DNA of 64,000 bases from Ruminococcus callidus ATCC 27760 (lineage in GTDB: Bacteria > Bacillota > Clostridia > Oscillospirales > Ruminococcaceae). The notes beneath the pieces were generated by a model. The model ran no database searches, was not told where the DNA came from, and saw only the letters and a program-made list of their open reading frames with translations. Shown here in pieces: positions 52,146-62,706 of this stretch. Each line of letters begins with the position of its first letter. The stretch's first letter is position 1. The DNA lies in contig NZ_KI260355.1 in the NCBI RefSeq assembly GCF_000468015.1, positions 16,688 through 80,687 on the forward strand. Direction: 5' to 3'. Both the position numbers and the translations under genes were made by a program.

Positions 52146-53552
52146 TTATCCATATTCCATGTGCAGCACCTCCGATGGCTCTTCGGTCTGCGTTTCTTCC
52201 TGCATGAGCTGCGGTGCAGACAATTCCTGTTCTACCTCACATTTCACAGCACAATCTGCAAGCTGATACAGCTGCTTTGCCGTCTGAATCATCTGTTCTT
52301 TGGTACGTGACTGCGTATACCGCAAATCACGCATGACCGACTGATAAGCGGATTTTAAGTTGTCCTGTTTTGCACACAGTTTTCCCTTGTCTGCATACGC
52401 TCTGTACTCGTCCGACAGCTTGATTTTCAACTTTTCAAACATCGTATTTTCAGCGCTTTTGCTAATAAAAAATGCCGATGCTACTAAGGCATATTCAGCA
52501 AGATATCGGTATTGTCCATTTTGAAATGTCTTGGAAATCCGGTTGAGCATTCTGTCAGGATTGCATTTGAAATATCGCAAATCTAACGCAATTTCCTGGT
52601 ATTTTTCTTTACGGAAATGAGGAACAGCAGATAGGAACTCCACGCCGTGAAGTTGCTTCAAATCCTCATTAAAATCCTTATTCTTCGGAATAATTCTCGA
52701 TACGCTTTCATATCCGTTCTCGTGAAGAATATCTGTTAAGCGTTCAGCAGCATCAATTCCTCCTGCATCGTTATCTGTGCAAAGTACAATTTCACTGAGA
52801 TTGCAATGGTTTTTCAACGCTGTGAAAACCGCATTTTTGTACACACCGTTCATGGCAATGTAGCTATGCTTCTGCCAGTTTTCCGAATGCAATGTCAGGT
52901 AACTAAGCATATCTATAGGCGCCTCAAACACAAACAGTTTGCCTGACTCACCAAAGTGGGCAAAGCTGTATCTGGTGTCGGAACCCTCACAAGTAATTCG
53001 AAAAGCTTTCCCAAAGGAATTGGTAGAGCGCAGATGCGCCTGCCGGGGAGCGCCGTTTTCATCCATGCCCACAAACACTGCGTTATGATGTTCTGCATCC
53101 TCGTACAGCGTGTGCTATTTTGCAAAATGTGTGATAATTTCCGGCGAAATAAAGCGCTGCTTTATGAGGTAAGCATACACACGATGCATATTTTCATTGG
53201 CTTTCGGCAAGTGGAATTTCTTTATCTTTTTCTCCTGCACAGCCGCTTTCGGCGGACTGTGGGCAATGGGAGCAACACTTCTTCCAAGCAACTCGTTCAT
53301 GGCAGTCTGAAAATCCATGCCATAGAAATATCGCATGAATTGGATGGCACCGCCGCCGACCTGATTCTTGTGATCGAACCAAGCTGCGCCGTGAATCATA
53401 ATGCTGTCATGTTTCCCACTGCCGTCATAATAAATCAGCTTGTATTCTCGCCCAACTTTCTCTAATTTCTCGCCCCTCATGCGGAGAAATTCTGTCAAGT
53501 CCACGCTGTTCGCAAGCTGCTTTTCCTCCTCTGTGTATGGAATATACGGCAT
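52146..53552 (-). pseudogene. DUF3991/TOPRIM primase-like protein interrupted by an in-frame TAG
   Basis: Two frames in the same register (53552-53115 and 53078-52146) join across a TAG at 53115-53117: ...ITHFAK-stop-HTLYEDAEHHNAVFVGMDENG. Without the stop it is a 468-residue protein with an N-terminal zinc-ribbon/CHC2-like DUF3991 part (WFDHKNQVGGGAIQFMRYFYG) and a TOPRIM domain (FVFEAPIDMLSYL; LCTDNDAGGIDAAERL). Related ICE proteins act as primases on the transferred strand. CAG to TAG would be a single change. Both halves look intact, so the change is recent or is read through. Confidence 0.85.
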
Positions 53553-53567
53553 ATTTGCATCCTTTCC

Positions 53568-53912
53568 TTAGAGTCCCACAATACTCCATAAATACAGCGG
53601 TGCAGTCAAAGAAAAGCTCAGGCAACCAAACAAAATCGCCGGAGCCGTCCATTCAAATTGTCCATGTTTGCGATAATCCATGTATGAAGTTGCGATCTTC
53701 ACAAACAGCAAAATCGCCAGAATGACATCAACCACCGGGAACACCACATTGTTGACAATGGTCTTGATCTGTCCCTTGGCAGCATTCCAAGTGCTTTCCA
53801 CTGCTCCGGCAACCTCACCATCTGCAAACGCCGTCAGGCTGCAAAGAAAAGCCAGCACAATAACAGAAACCGCCGCAATCATGATCTTTTTCGTTCTTTT
53901 ACTCAATTTCAT
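53568..53912 (-). CDS. VirB2-like pilin/channel subunit (DUF3852-like)
   Basis: 114 residues: signal peptide (KKIMIAAVSVIVLAFLCSLTAFADG), short loop, then two hydrophobic helices (VVFPVVDVILAILLFVKIATSY; PAILFGCLSFSLTAPLYLWSIVG). Length and layout match VirB2-type subunits of Gram-positive conjugation machines. The start overlaps the end of the sortase gene. Confidence 0.8.
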   Translation of the reverse strand: MKLSKRTKKIMIAAVSVIVLAFLCSLTAFADGEVAGAVESTWNAAKGQIKTIVNNVVFPVVDVILAILLFVKIATSYMDYRKHGQFEWTAPAILFGCLSFSLTAPLYLWSIVGL

Positions 53913-54688
53913 ATATTCTCATCCTCCATGATTTTTCCAACCAAAACTGTCCGGGAAGAACTGTTTGCGCCAGTGCAAGTGGACAGCATCACAAGACGAT
54001 CCGTATCGGCAATTTCAATGTCATCGTAAATTACCGCACGATTTACCGCCTCACTCATGACAGTCCGCCAGCTGGAATCCGTATTGTAAATTTCGCCTGT
54101 GTTTTCCGTTACATCCACTGCGAAAAAACACACGCAATATACATCATTTTCCGTGGTCAGCCAACCATAGCGGTGACTGTCAAAATATGTTCTGTCGGTG
54201 AAATTTATCACGTCCGCAAACATGGAACGGTTGCTCATATTGTGACCGTATAAAATATTGGAAACGCCCGAAAAATCAGCGTTACAGCGGTAATCCAAAA
54301 AGATGGAACCAGCATACAAATAACCGCCGTCTGCCCCATGATGCAAATAAAAGTCGTTATCCTCCGACTGCATGATGGGGTAATTGATGTGCGTATCCGG
54401 CACATAAATCCAGCCGATGGCGTTAGCATAATTTGCATTCATTTGCTGAATTTGCGCTGTCAGCATGTGCGTGGTTGCTGTAGCAACAACAGGTATGTTC
54501 CCGGTTTCAGCCACAGCTTCGTCCAACGTCTCGCATACCTCAGAATCCGGCGCATAATCCTTGACCTGATTCCACTCCATTTTCTGCGCAGCATCGCTTC
54601 CAAACAGCAAATACATTCCACCCCAGAAGAGAGCAGCTGCGGTCACAGCCAGCCCCATGCGGATTGCTTTTTTCTTATTCGTTTTCAT
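53909..54688 (-). CDS. srtB: Class B sortase
   Basis: 259 residues from ATG 54688 (GAGGTGGAAC). Membrane anchor (GLAVTAAALFWGGMYLLFG), then the sortase domain: GWIYVPDTHINYPIMQS, ILYGHNM (catalytic His), MLSTCTG (Cys) and SSSRTVLVG (Arg). It would attach the neighbouring adhesin or pilin to the wall. Lies directly after the adhesin's tail. Confidence 0.93.
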   Translation of the reverse strand: MKTNKKKAIRMGLAVTAAALFWGGMYLLFGSDAAQKMEWNQVKDYAPDSEVCETLDEAVAETGNIPVVATATTHMLTAQIQQMNANYANAIGWIYVPDTHINYPIMQSEDNDFYLHHGADGGYLYAGSIFLDYRCNADFSGVSNILYGHNMSNRSMFADVINFTDRTYFDSHRYGWLTTENDVYCVCFFAVDVTENTGEIYNTDSSWRTVMSEAVNRAVIYDDIEIADTDRLVMLSTCTGANSSSRTVLVGKIMEDENI

Positions 54689-57600
54689 GTTCCACCTCAA
54701 CAAAATCCAGGCAGAAAGCGACGTTTTTATCAGCCTTTTCACTTCTGCGCTTCTTTTTTCTGCTGATGGCAAGTGCTGCGAAAATGATGACGCTTCCGGC
54801 AAGCATCAGATATGCCAGCGAATTCCGACCGCTGTCGCCGGTATTGGGCGTCGATTTTGTCACCGGAACCGCATCATCGTACATGACAACTTCCGTCACT
54901 GTGCCATCCGCATTCACCGTGAATTCCACATCATTTGCAATAGCGTAGCCGTCCGGTGCAATGACTTCATGCAATGCGTAGGTTTCACCAGCTTTGAGAA
55001 CCGCCTCCAAATAATGCGGTTCTTTGGTTGAAGTCCATTCTTGTCGATAACCTGAAGCTTTGCGCCTGGAAGCTCCTCACCAGTGGTGATATCCTGCTTG
55101 GAAATCCGCACTTTTGTGGTGTCGTCAACCATAACAATCAGGGGATTACCATCTTCCGAAACAGCGATTGCGTCTACGTTTTCTACAGTAACATTGCCGT
55201 AAACGTCGACTGTAAAACTGATATCAGTTGCAATCACATAACCGTCCGGTGCAGCGATTTCTTTCAGCGTATAATCTCCGGCAGGAAGCTCCGTAGCAAC
55301 ATGGTTTTTGCCGTCGGAAGTCCATTTTTCAACCGTTTCTTCATCGCTGTTGATAAGCTCCATTTCTGCGCCGGAAAGTTCTTCTCCATACACATCCTGT
55401 TTGGAGATTTCAATGGTAATCGGCTTGTTTTCAGCTGTGATTCCCACAATTTCACCGTCCTCAGAAATTGTCATGAGATAGCCTTCCTCACTGAGAATGT
55501 AGCCTGTGGGAGCCTCAATTTCTTTGACAATATACTCGCCGTAGGGAACTTCATCAAATGCAAAATATCCGGTTTCGTCGGAGATTGCCGTCATAATTGC
55601 ATTGCTTTCCACAAATTCTGTACAGTCTGTTTGGAACAATCCAAACAGTGCATTTTCCAGCGGTTCATCGGATTCATTCACTTTGATTCCTTCGATTTTT
55701 CCACGCTTCAGCTCATTTTCAAACTGACCGCAATCAATATTGACTGTTGTGACTTCCTGTCCCATATATTCAAAGTCCACAAGATACTTTTCGCCGTTCA
55801 AAACGTAATGCTCGTCTGTGGCAATTTCCTGCACATAATACTTGCCAAACGGGATTTTCTCTGCAATGACAGCCGTCATATTTTCATTCAGTGAGACATC
55901 TGCAATCAGACCGTCCGCAGGAATGACAGAGCCGTCAGCAGCAGCAATTTCTTCCGCTGCAAACAGCCCGAAGCGGACATTCACTGCGCTGTTTTCTGCC
56001 GAAATGCCGAAGGTTTCATCACTTTCCATAACCTTAGAAAGTGAGATCTCAACACCCTGATAATCATTGACAAATGACGTATTTACGGTATCCAGAACAG
56101 CGATTTCCTGCCCTGCGTATACAAGCTCCACAACCTGCGATTCACTGTTCAAAACATATCCGTAAGGCACAGTAATCTCCTTGACCTCATACTTTCCGAG
56201 GTAGAGCAAATCTGTTTCCGCATAGCCGTTTTCATCGGTTTTAAGTTCGGCAACAACGTCGCCTGCATTTGCACGAATTGTACCGTCAAGAGTAACAATA
56301 TCCTCAGAGGCGATCACCTGAAATACTGCACCGGAAAGATTTCCGTTCGCAAACACGGGAGTGTAGGTGGTCGGATTTACTATCATCTCGCCGTTTTCAT
56401 CTGTGTAAGCGGAGGACGCCGCTGCAACAGACACGAAGCTGTCGCCGGTTTTCTGAACGCTGATTCTGCCTTTCTGAGCGATGTTTTCCTTGTTGACTTT
56501 CACGATTGTCAAAGCGTTTTCTTCCTCTGCATTTTCAGCGGAGATTGTGAAGGACACAGGAGTGCTGTCCAGCACATACCCGTAGGGAGCCTGAACCTCC
56601 ACAAGCGTGTATTCTCCGTAAGAAAGAACTTCCGGTGTGATCAGATAGCCTTCGGAATTAGTATAGAATACGTCTATTGTGGTTGGCGTTGGATATCTGT
56701 AGGACATGGAAATCTTTTCGCCGTTAGAATCGTAAATCTCAAATCCTGCGCCCTCGTAGGGAATGGTATTTCCAGTTTCGGAATCCACTTTCACGATTTT
56801 TACATAGCTTTCAAATTCTCTGTTGTTCATAAGGAAGGCATAGGTTTTGCCGTTTTCACTGACGTACACATCGAAATCCGCAATCAACTCCGTACCTTCC
56901 CAACTGGCTGTCTGATGCACCGTGTACACGCCGTATGGCATATCTTTTGTCTGTGCAAATCCATTTTCATCACAAGTCAGATAGTCGCGCTCTGTTTCAG
57001 CAGCATTGTCATAACTGCCGGAACTCTTGAGGTAAACCTCAAATTCAGCGCCGACTTCCGGTGTTTCGATCTGCGTGCTGCCATCATCAGAATGCTTCAA
57101 AATGGAGATGTTTCCCTTTACCACATCCTCGGTCACGGCAACGGGAATCAGATTGCTTTCCACCGTATAATTCTTGGCTTCTGCGCCAACGGAATGCACC
57201 GTCTCATCCAGCAGATATCCTTCGGACGGCGAGATTTCCTGAAGCGTATAATTGCCGCAAACATATTCCTTTGTCTTGAAATATCCTTCCGAATCAGTGG
57301 TATAGGTGTCCACAAGATCGCCATCCAGATACAATCCGTAAACTGCTCCTGCAAGTGTGGCGTCACCCTGTGCGGAACCGGTTTCTGCATCCTTTTTGAC
57401 AACCTCGGCAGTAAATTTTTTCAGCACATTTTGGAACGTTTTCGTTGTGGTAGCGTCAGCCGTCAGCGTAGCCGTCTGATCAGCAGGAACAACGTATTTT
57501 ATCGGCACATTCTTCTCAGAAATGGTGTAGACAATCTTTTCGTTATTACTGTCATAGACGGGAATGTCAGAAAGTATGGCAATGCCGTCAGAGCCTGTTT

Positions 57601-59047
57601 TTATGGTATAAGTTTTGCCGCCGCCTGCGATCGTAAATTCACGGTCGCCGTTTTCGCCGTCCTCCGATTGCTTGTTAATTTTGAGATTGCCCTTCACCAG
57701 GTCATTGATAAAAGTCAGGTTAACTGTTAAATCCACATTGCCGTTTGCCAGCGTCACGTTCTGTGCCTTTGGCGTTTCATAACGACTGGCAACATTGATT
57801 TCGGAAACGGTGTAGGTGATCGCCTTGCCTGTACTGGAATTGTACACTTTCAGTCCAGAAAATTCCGCAACGCCGCTGGAATTGGTCTTTTCCGTATACG
57901 AACTTCCGTCCGAACCGGTCACCTTGAATTCGATATCTTTCACAACATTATCCTCAGAGGTCTTGTTGATTTTGATAGAGCCAGTTTCATAGTCCTCGTA
58001 CACGGTCACGGTCTGATTGGCTTTCAGTTCGTAAACTTTTGTTGACAGCGCATAGCCCTTCGGAGCAGAAATTTCCTTGACGTAATAACTCCCCATAGGC
58101 AGCTTTATCGAACCTGTACCATCTGCGCCAATCGTAATTTCTCCGACTTTAGTTTTGCATGCAGAATCGGCGTAAACGCCGTACTTCGCCGTGCTGCCGT
58201 CAACCGTCGATTTACCAACAATTTGGGATGTTCCATCGAGACACTTTTTGATACGGAAGGTTGCATCATTCTGCGTGATACGAAAAGCCGAAGTATTCAG
58301 CGCGGTTGCACTTTTTCCGTCCGTATTGTTGTTGATGACAACGCCCTGGGAACCATTGGATTCGATGCGCCAGTGGGTACCGCCATTGCCATTTCCACTA
58401 CCAACTGTTGATGAAGTGATCAGACTTTCCGGAACGCCGATGCTTTTCAGATAGGATACCACATCGTTTCGGGAATTGAATTCGCCCATGTAAATCCAAG
58501 CATGGTTGATGTTTTTTGTCTCCGCCACAACCACCGAACCAGCCGTGATGGTGGAGCCGTCGGCGCATTCCCAGTAGGGGTGCTCCTCCGTTTTGACGTT
58601 CTGTTTTTCAATGTCAATGTTGGAAGTCTTTCCGCCGTAGGTAATCGTACAGCTGTCACTGACCGTCAGCCAATGTGCTGTGTCCACAGGAACGGGATTG
58701 TTCCACGAAAATCCCGATGTACTGTACCCCAGCTGGGTCAGCGTGTAGTACACAAGTCCGGAACAGTCGATACCAAGACTGTTAATCGTGCTGACGGACA
58801 GCGGCGCATATGCGCCCTGGGTGTAGATACCAGAATAACCTTTGTTCCCGAAGGTGTAAGGCGTTCCCAGCAGGGTTGCCGCTTTTGCGATAACCGTATC
58901 GGCGGACGGAAATGCAACATTTTCAGTGGAACTGCTTACCGCACTCGCACCAAACGAACTATTGAAATTTGTTCCCAGCATAGAAAAAGCGCAGAGTCCT
59001 GCCATCAGACCTGCACCCAGTTTTTTCAATATTTTGTTTTTGAACAT
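54675..59047 (-). pseudogene. Giant SpaA/Cna-B adhesin with NlpC/P60 domain, frameshifted before its wall anchor
   Basis: Start ATG 59047 (AAAGGAAG). Signal peptide; NlpC/P60-type domain (GTPYTFGNKGYSG, GIDCSGLVYYTLTQLGY with Cys, NHAWIYMGE with His); then about twelve Cna-B/SpaA domains with repeated GxYxVxEIxAPxGY motifs. Near 55034 the frame shifts: ...KLQVIDKNG runs into a nonsense tail ending at 54914, while the other frame continues EWTSTKEPHYLEAVLKAGETYALHEVIAPDGYAI and ends with a sorting signal (KSTPNTGDSG, hydrophobic helix, RKKKRR). A small deletion explains this. The protein as read would be secreted and not anchored. Confidence 0.85.
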
Positions 59048-59159
59048 ATACAAACTTCCTTTCAAAAAGCACGAAAATACGTGCTGTAATGCGTTTTTTT
59101 GTTGCTGAACCTTACCGAAAAAGTCGGCGAACGAATTTTTGTACAGAACCAATCAAGGA

Positions 59160-59402
59160 TCATATTTCATCACACTCCGCATCGCATTGTTCCCACAGCG
59201 GACAATCCTGGCAGTGTTCATAATCCATGCAGATTTCCTGCTGTTCGTCCTCCGATAATTCTCTGCGCAGAACGGTAAGGACGACGCCGTCCGCATTTTT
59301 CTCCAGTTCCACACGCACCGGCAGGCCATTTTCGTCAAACAGCCCGCTGAAATTTGTCACACCGTTTCCGGCTAAAATCTGCGAAAAAATCACTTTTTTC
59401 AT
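59160..59402 (-). CDS. Small ICE protein with Cys cluster
   Basis: 80 residues. N-terminal part like an RNA polymerase-binding or antirestriction-type small domain (VTNFSGLFDENGLPVRVELEKNADGVVLTVLRREL), C-terminal CQDCPLWEQCDAEC that may bind metal. ATG 59402 after GGAGGAATTGAT. Not recognised by function. Confidence 0.65.
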   Translation of the reverse strand: MKKVIFSQILAGNGVTNFSGLFDENGLPVRVELEKNADGVVLTVLRRELSEDEQQEICMDYEHCQDCPLWEQCDAECDEI

Positions 59403-59423
59403 ACATCAATTCCTCCATCATCG

Positions 59424-60239
59424 TCAAAAAAGAGAGAGTTGCCTTGTCATTTTTGCTCTCTCGCTGGTATCGTAATTGGAAATCAACAGTTCATTGTACA
59501 TGCAGCCGCCCTCATATCGCTGCACCAGATTGTTCAGTCTGCTGATTTCCTCTATGGCAATGCCCGGTCTGTTCCAGAGTTCCCTGATTTCCGGGCAGTC
59601 GTTGTAGGAAACTAAAAATTTTCCTGAAATCTGTAGTAATGTATCCCTCAGCCGAATATGATCTGCCTTTGTAAATCCCACATCCTTGTAATAATTCTCC
59701 GTCGCAAAATACGGCGGATCGCAATAGAAAAAGCTCACCGGGCGGTCATACTGCCGGATGAGCTTTTCAAAATCACGATTTTCAATGACAACCTTTTGCA
59801 GCCGCCTTGCCGCCATATCAATTTGCGGAAAATCACTCCACATGGAATGCGGTTGACAAGCAAAACTGTCCAGACTGGCGGCGTAACTGTACCGAATCAG
59901 CTGGTAAAACTTCGCTGCACGGTCAATATCACAAAATTTCGGAAATAATCCTCGCTTGTGTAAGCTTACAATCCAGTTAAAATCCTCACGGGAATTCAGC
60001 ACGTATTGCAGCTTGTATTTCAGCTTGTTCGGCTTGTTCCTGACACAACGATATAAGTTGATCAGATTGCTGTTGAAATCGTTGAATATTTCAAAATCAT
60101 TGTCGGACGGCTTGTGAAACAACACCCAGCCTGCACCGCCGAAAACCTCGATATACCGTTCATAATATGGCGGAAATCTTGCAAGTACGGCATCCCTGAG
60201 TGCCTTTTTGCCGCCTACCCATGACATAAAGCTATTCAT
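59424..60239 (-). CDS. D12-class DNA adenine methyltransferase
   Basis: 271 residues: MSWVGGKKALRDAVLARFPP and FGGAGWVLF (SAM site), DFNSNLINLYR, and catalytic SFFYCDPPYFA (DPPY). Dam/DpnIIA-like, probable GATC-type or related N6-adenine methylation. No restriction partner is visible, so it probably protects the ICE from host restriction on transfer. Confidence 0.93.
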   Translation of the reverse strand: MNSFMSWVGGKKALRDAVLARFPPYYERYIEVFGGAGWVLFHKPSDNDFEIFNDFNSNLINLYRCVRNKPNKLKYKLQYVLNSREDFNWIVSLHKRGLFPKFCDIDRAAKFYQLIRYSYAASLDSFACQPHSMWSDFPQIDMAARRLQKVVIENRDFEKLIRQYDRPVSFFYCDPPYFATENYYKDVGFTKADHIRLRDTLLQISGKFLVSYNDCPEIRELWNRPGIAIEEISRLNNLVQRYEGGCMYNELLISNYDTSERAKMTRQLSLF

Positions 60240-60329
60240 GTAACGCCTTTCTGCCGTTTGCCAATGACAGAAAGAAAGTCGCTTTGCAAATCACAGAATA
60301 GCTTCCGTCACTGGCAAAACGACCTTACC

Positions 60330-60443
60330 TTACTTTATTTTCGTTTCCATTTCCTCATCTGCACTTTTGGCGGCATTGCACAGCGCCATTACTGCAGCAC
60401 CCAATGTTCCGCCCAAAAGCAGTCCTGTGATAAATCCAAGCAT
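60330..60443 (-). CDS. Tiny membrane protein (DUF3789-like, 37 aa)
   Basis: Found in the gap. ATG 60441-60443 after AGGGGGGTGAAATT. MLGFITGLLLGGTLGAAVMALCNAAK is one membrane helix, then DEEMETKIK. Such tiny proteins are regular members of Tn1549-like ICEs. Confidence 0.75.
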   Translation of the reverse strand: MLGFITGLLLGGTLGAAVMALCNAAKSADEEMETKIK

Positions 60444-60463
60444 AATTTCACCCCCCTGAACAG

Positions 60464-61231
60464 TTAAATTTCATTGCAGAATTCTTTTTTCAGTCTGCCA
60501 ATGATGTATTGCTGCCCCTTGCCAGTAACAAACGTCTGCTGATAAGTTCTGCACATAGAATCCGTTTCAAAAACGGACTCCTTCACCGCAAAATACCCTC
60601 GGTCGATGTACTTCTGATACGGCAAATTTCCTGACATCAATATCTCGTTTTCCCGCAGCCAACGGAACAGCCGATTCCTGCCGATGGGGATATCTTCTTC
60701 CACCGCAAGCTTTGCCATGGCGTTCATGTCAATCAGATTTTCTGTGTTTGACACCTGATTGGCAAACTCCACTAATGTCTGGTCGTGGCAGATTCGTTCG
60801 TTTAGCTTGTTAATCGCCATCATCTGCAAACGGAACAGATTTTGATACGGCTCGTCCAAAAAAGGGAGATAGTTTTCGATGAACATATCCTCGTTGGCAA
60901 CGTAGCCGCCGGTGCGTCTTAAAGTGGGCAGAATATTTGCGGTAACCCATCGCTTAAACTCTTTGGCTCTCGGCATTTTGCTTGATAGAATAAGGCTGTA
61001 CAAACCGCTTTCATTAATTAGCGTTGCGCCACGCTGACCAAAACTCGACGACGTTTTGTCGTTGAGTTTTTTATCTTCATTATCAACATGCATTGCAACA
61101 GCTTTGTTGACATCAAAGTACCCTAAAATAACTGCAACGTCCTTTCCAACAAACCACGGTTCGCCGTTTTTTATCACTGTCCTGACTCTGCCAAACTCTT
61201 CACTCTCAAAAATTTTAATGATATTTTCCAC
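60464..61231 (-). CDS. BRO-N/phage antirepressor-like protein
   Basis: 255 residues from GTG 61231 (GAGGAGG five bases upstream; the TTG at 61249 overlaps that site). BRO-N domain: VRTVIKNGEPWFVGKDVAVILGYFDVNKAVAMHV, LINESGLYSLILSSKMPRAKEFKRWVTANILPTLR; C-terminal helical/HTH part (AVEEDIPIGRNRLFRWLRE; KGQQYIIGRLKKEF). Antirepressors of this type relieve repression of phages and ICEs. Overlaps the end of the cytosine methyltransferase gene. Confidence 0.88.
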   Translation of the reverse strand: MENIIKIFESEEFGRVRTVIKNGEPWFVGKDVAVILGYFDVNKAVAMHVDNEDKKLNDKTSSSFGQRGATLINESGLYSLILSSKMPRAKEFKRWVTANILPTLRRTGGYVANEDMFIENYLPFLDEPYQNLFRLQMMAINKLNERICHDQTLVEFANQVSNTENLIDMNAMAKLAVEEDIPIGRNRLFRWLRENEILMSGNLPYQKYIDRGYFAVKESVFETDSMCRTYQQTFVTGKGQQYIIGRLKKEFCNEI

Positions 61232-62339
61232 GGCTTGCCTCCTCGTCAAATTTCAATAAATTTCTTGCAATTGCCTCAACAACCGCAACCGTAATCGAAT
61301 TTCCGGCTTGTTTGTAAAGCTGAGCGTCGGACATTCCCGTTGCCGCAACCTTTTCAAATTGATCCTTGCGAAACCCCTGTAATTTCCAGCATTCCACAGG
61401 CATAAGCCGACGAATCCGTCCTCTGTGAACAATTCCATGCCTGTCTGTCACCGTAAGTGTAAACATCGGCTCGTTGGGCTCTTTGATTCTTCTGCCGTTC
61501 TGACGGGTATGCTCCTTAAACGGATTGAGAATGGCTCTCGGCGCATCATCCACAAAAACAGCGGAATGTTCACCTCTGTGATGACTTATTCCGCTGTTCT
61601 GCCTTGCAGTAATACATCTTGCTGCGTCCGTCATTTGAGGACTTGGATTACAGTCTATAAAATAAAGTCCTGTTTTACCTCCCATGCCGCCTGAACCGCT
61701 GCACTGTGTAACCGCTATGCCGTTTGCGGAATACACCCTCGAACCCTGACTGCCGCCGATCAGCTGTTCAGTTTTTCCTTTGCCGCAATTTTCCGCATCA
61801 TTTCCTCCGAAAGCCAGTATTTCGGCGGGACATCTGTCTCCAAGATATCCGACAAGGAACAGCCTTCGTCTTGACTGTGGTATTCCGAAACCGGAGCTGT
61901 TAAGCACACGCCAGCACATACGATACCCCAGTTCTGAAATCTTTTCAAGGATAATTCTGTAGCATTCCCCCTGCGATATTCCCAACAGATTGGGTACATT
62001 TTCAGCAATAAAATAGCGAGGTCGCTTGGCTTCAAGGATTTGGATATAGTTGAAAAAGAGGTTTCCTCTGTCGTCCGCAAAAGCGAGTCTGCGCCCTGCG
62101 ACACTAAATGATTGGCAGCATGGTCCGCCAACGAGCAGATCAAAATCCGGCATACCTCCGTAATCGATTTTTGTGATGTCCTCATAAAACTTTTCTCCTC
62201 CTGTGTCGTACAAGGCTCGATAAGCCTTTTGCGCATATCGGTCGATTTCGCACCAGCCTACACATTCAAATCCGCCCATTTTTTCAAATGCCGATCGGAA
62301 TGCGCCGATGCCTGCGAAGCTTTCAAAATATCGAATCAT
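61215..62339 (-). CDS. DNA cytosine-5 methyltransferase
   Basis: 374 residues from ATG 62339 (AAAGGAAAAGG; GTG 62345 in frame). Motif I FESFAGIGAFRSAFEK, catalytic loop GGPCCQSFSVAGRR (Pro-Cys), ENVPNLLG, QSRRRLFLVGY, and motif X AGNSITVAVVEAIA. A target recognition domain lies between about 190 and 300. No restriction enzyme nearby; probably antirestriction in the recipient. Confidence 0.95.
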   Translation of the reverse strand: MIRYFESFAGIGAFRSAFEKMGGFECVGWCEIDRYAQKAYRALYDTGGEKFYEDITKIDYGGMPDFDLLVGGPCCQSFSVAGRRLAFADDRGNLFFNYIQILEAKRPRYFIAENVPNLLGISQGECYRIILEKISELGYRMCWRVLNSSGFGIPQSRRRLFLVGYLGDRCPAEILAFGGNDAENCGKGKTEQLIGGSQGSRVYSANGIAVTQCSGSGGMGGKTGLYFIDCNPSPQMTDAARCITARQNSGISHHRGEHSAVFVDDAPRAILNPFKEHTRQNGRRIKEPNEPMFTLTVTDRHGIVHRGRIRRLMPVECWKLQGFRKDQFEKVAATGMSDAQLYKQAGNSITVAVVEAIARNLLKFDEEASRGKYH

Positions 62340-62398
62340 TTTCACCTTTTCCTTTCATTTGGGCAAAAAGACAGTTCAGTTTTTTCAAATCAAACCGC

Positions 62399-62695
62399 CT
62401 ACATAGACATATGCATTTCAAGTTCTTCTGAGGGATTCTCAGTTTCTTGCATTTCCTCCGACAAATTTTCTTCCGGCTGAATCACATGGAATCTGTCCTC
62501 GCCGGGGATTAGCGAAAGGGAACACCCGTTGTCCCACTTCATGAATAATTGACCGGCGTCATCTACTGTAATTACCGTCCCCTTTGTGCCTGACGGAATC
62601 GGTCGGGGATCATTTTCCATGCTGTCAAGGCAAATCCTCGTGCCTTCCGGATACCTCTGTCGGAGTTGTTCCACTTTATCTCTGCTATAAAACAT
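62399..62695 (-). CDS. DUF4314-domain protein
   Basis: 98 residues from ATG 62695 (AAAGGAGCAGCT). SRDKVEQLRQRYPEGTRICLDSMENDPRPIPSGTKGTVITVDDAGQLFMKWDNG is the DUF4314 beta-barrel, common in Tn1549-like ICEs. Acidic tail ending LEMHMSM, like other ICE proteins here. Function unknown. Confidence 0.85.
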   Translation of the reverse strand: MFYSRDKVEQLRQRYPEGTRICLDSMENDPRPIPSGTKGTVITVDDAGQLFMKWDNGCSLSLIPGEDRFHVIQPEENLSEEMQETENPSEELEMHMSM

Positions 62696-62706
62696 AGCTG
62701 CTCCTT

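Noticed and set aside
53115..53117. TAG as a sense codon (pyrrolysine or general suppression)
   Set aside because: Other genes here use TAG and TAA as stops and no pyrrolysine genes are visible; a point mutation is simpler.
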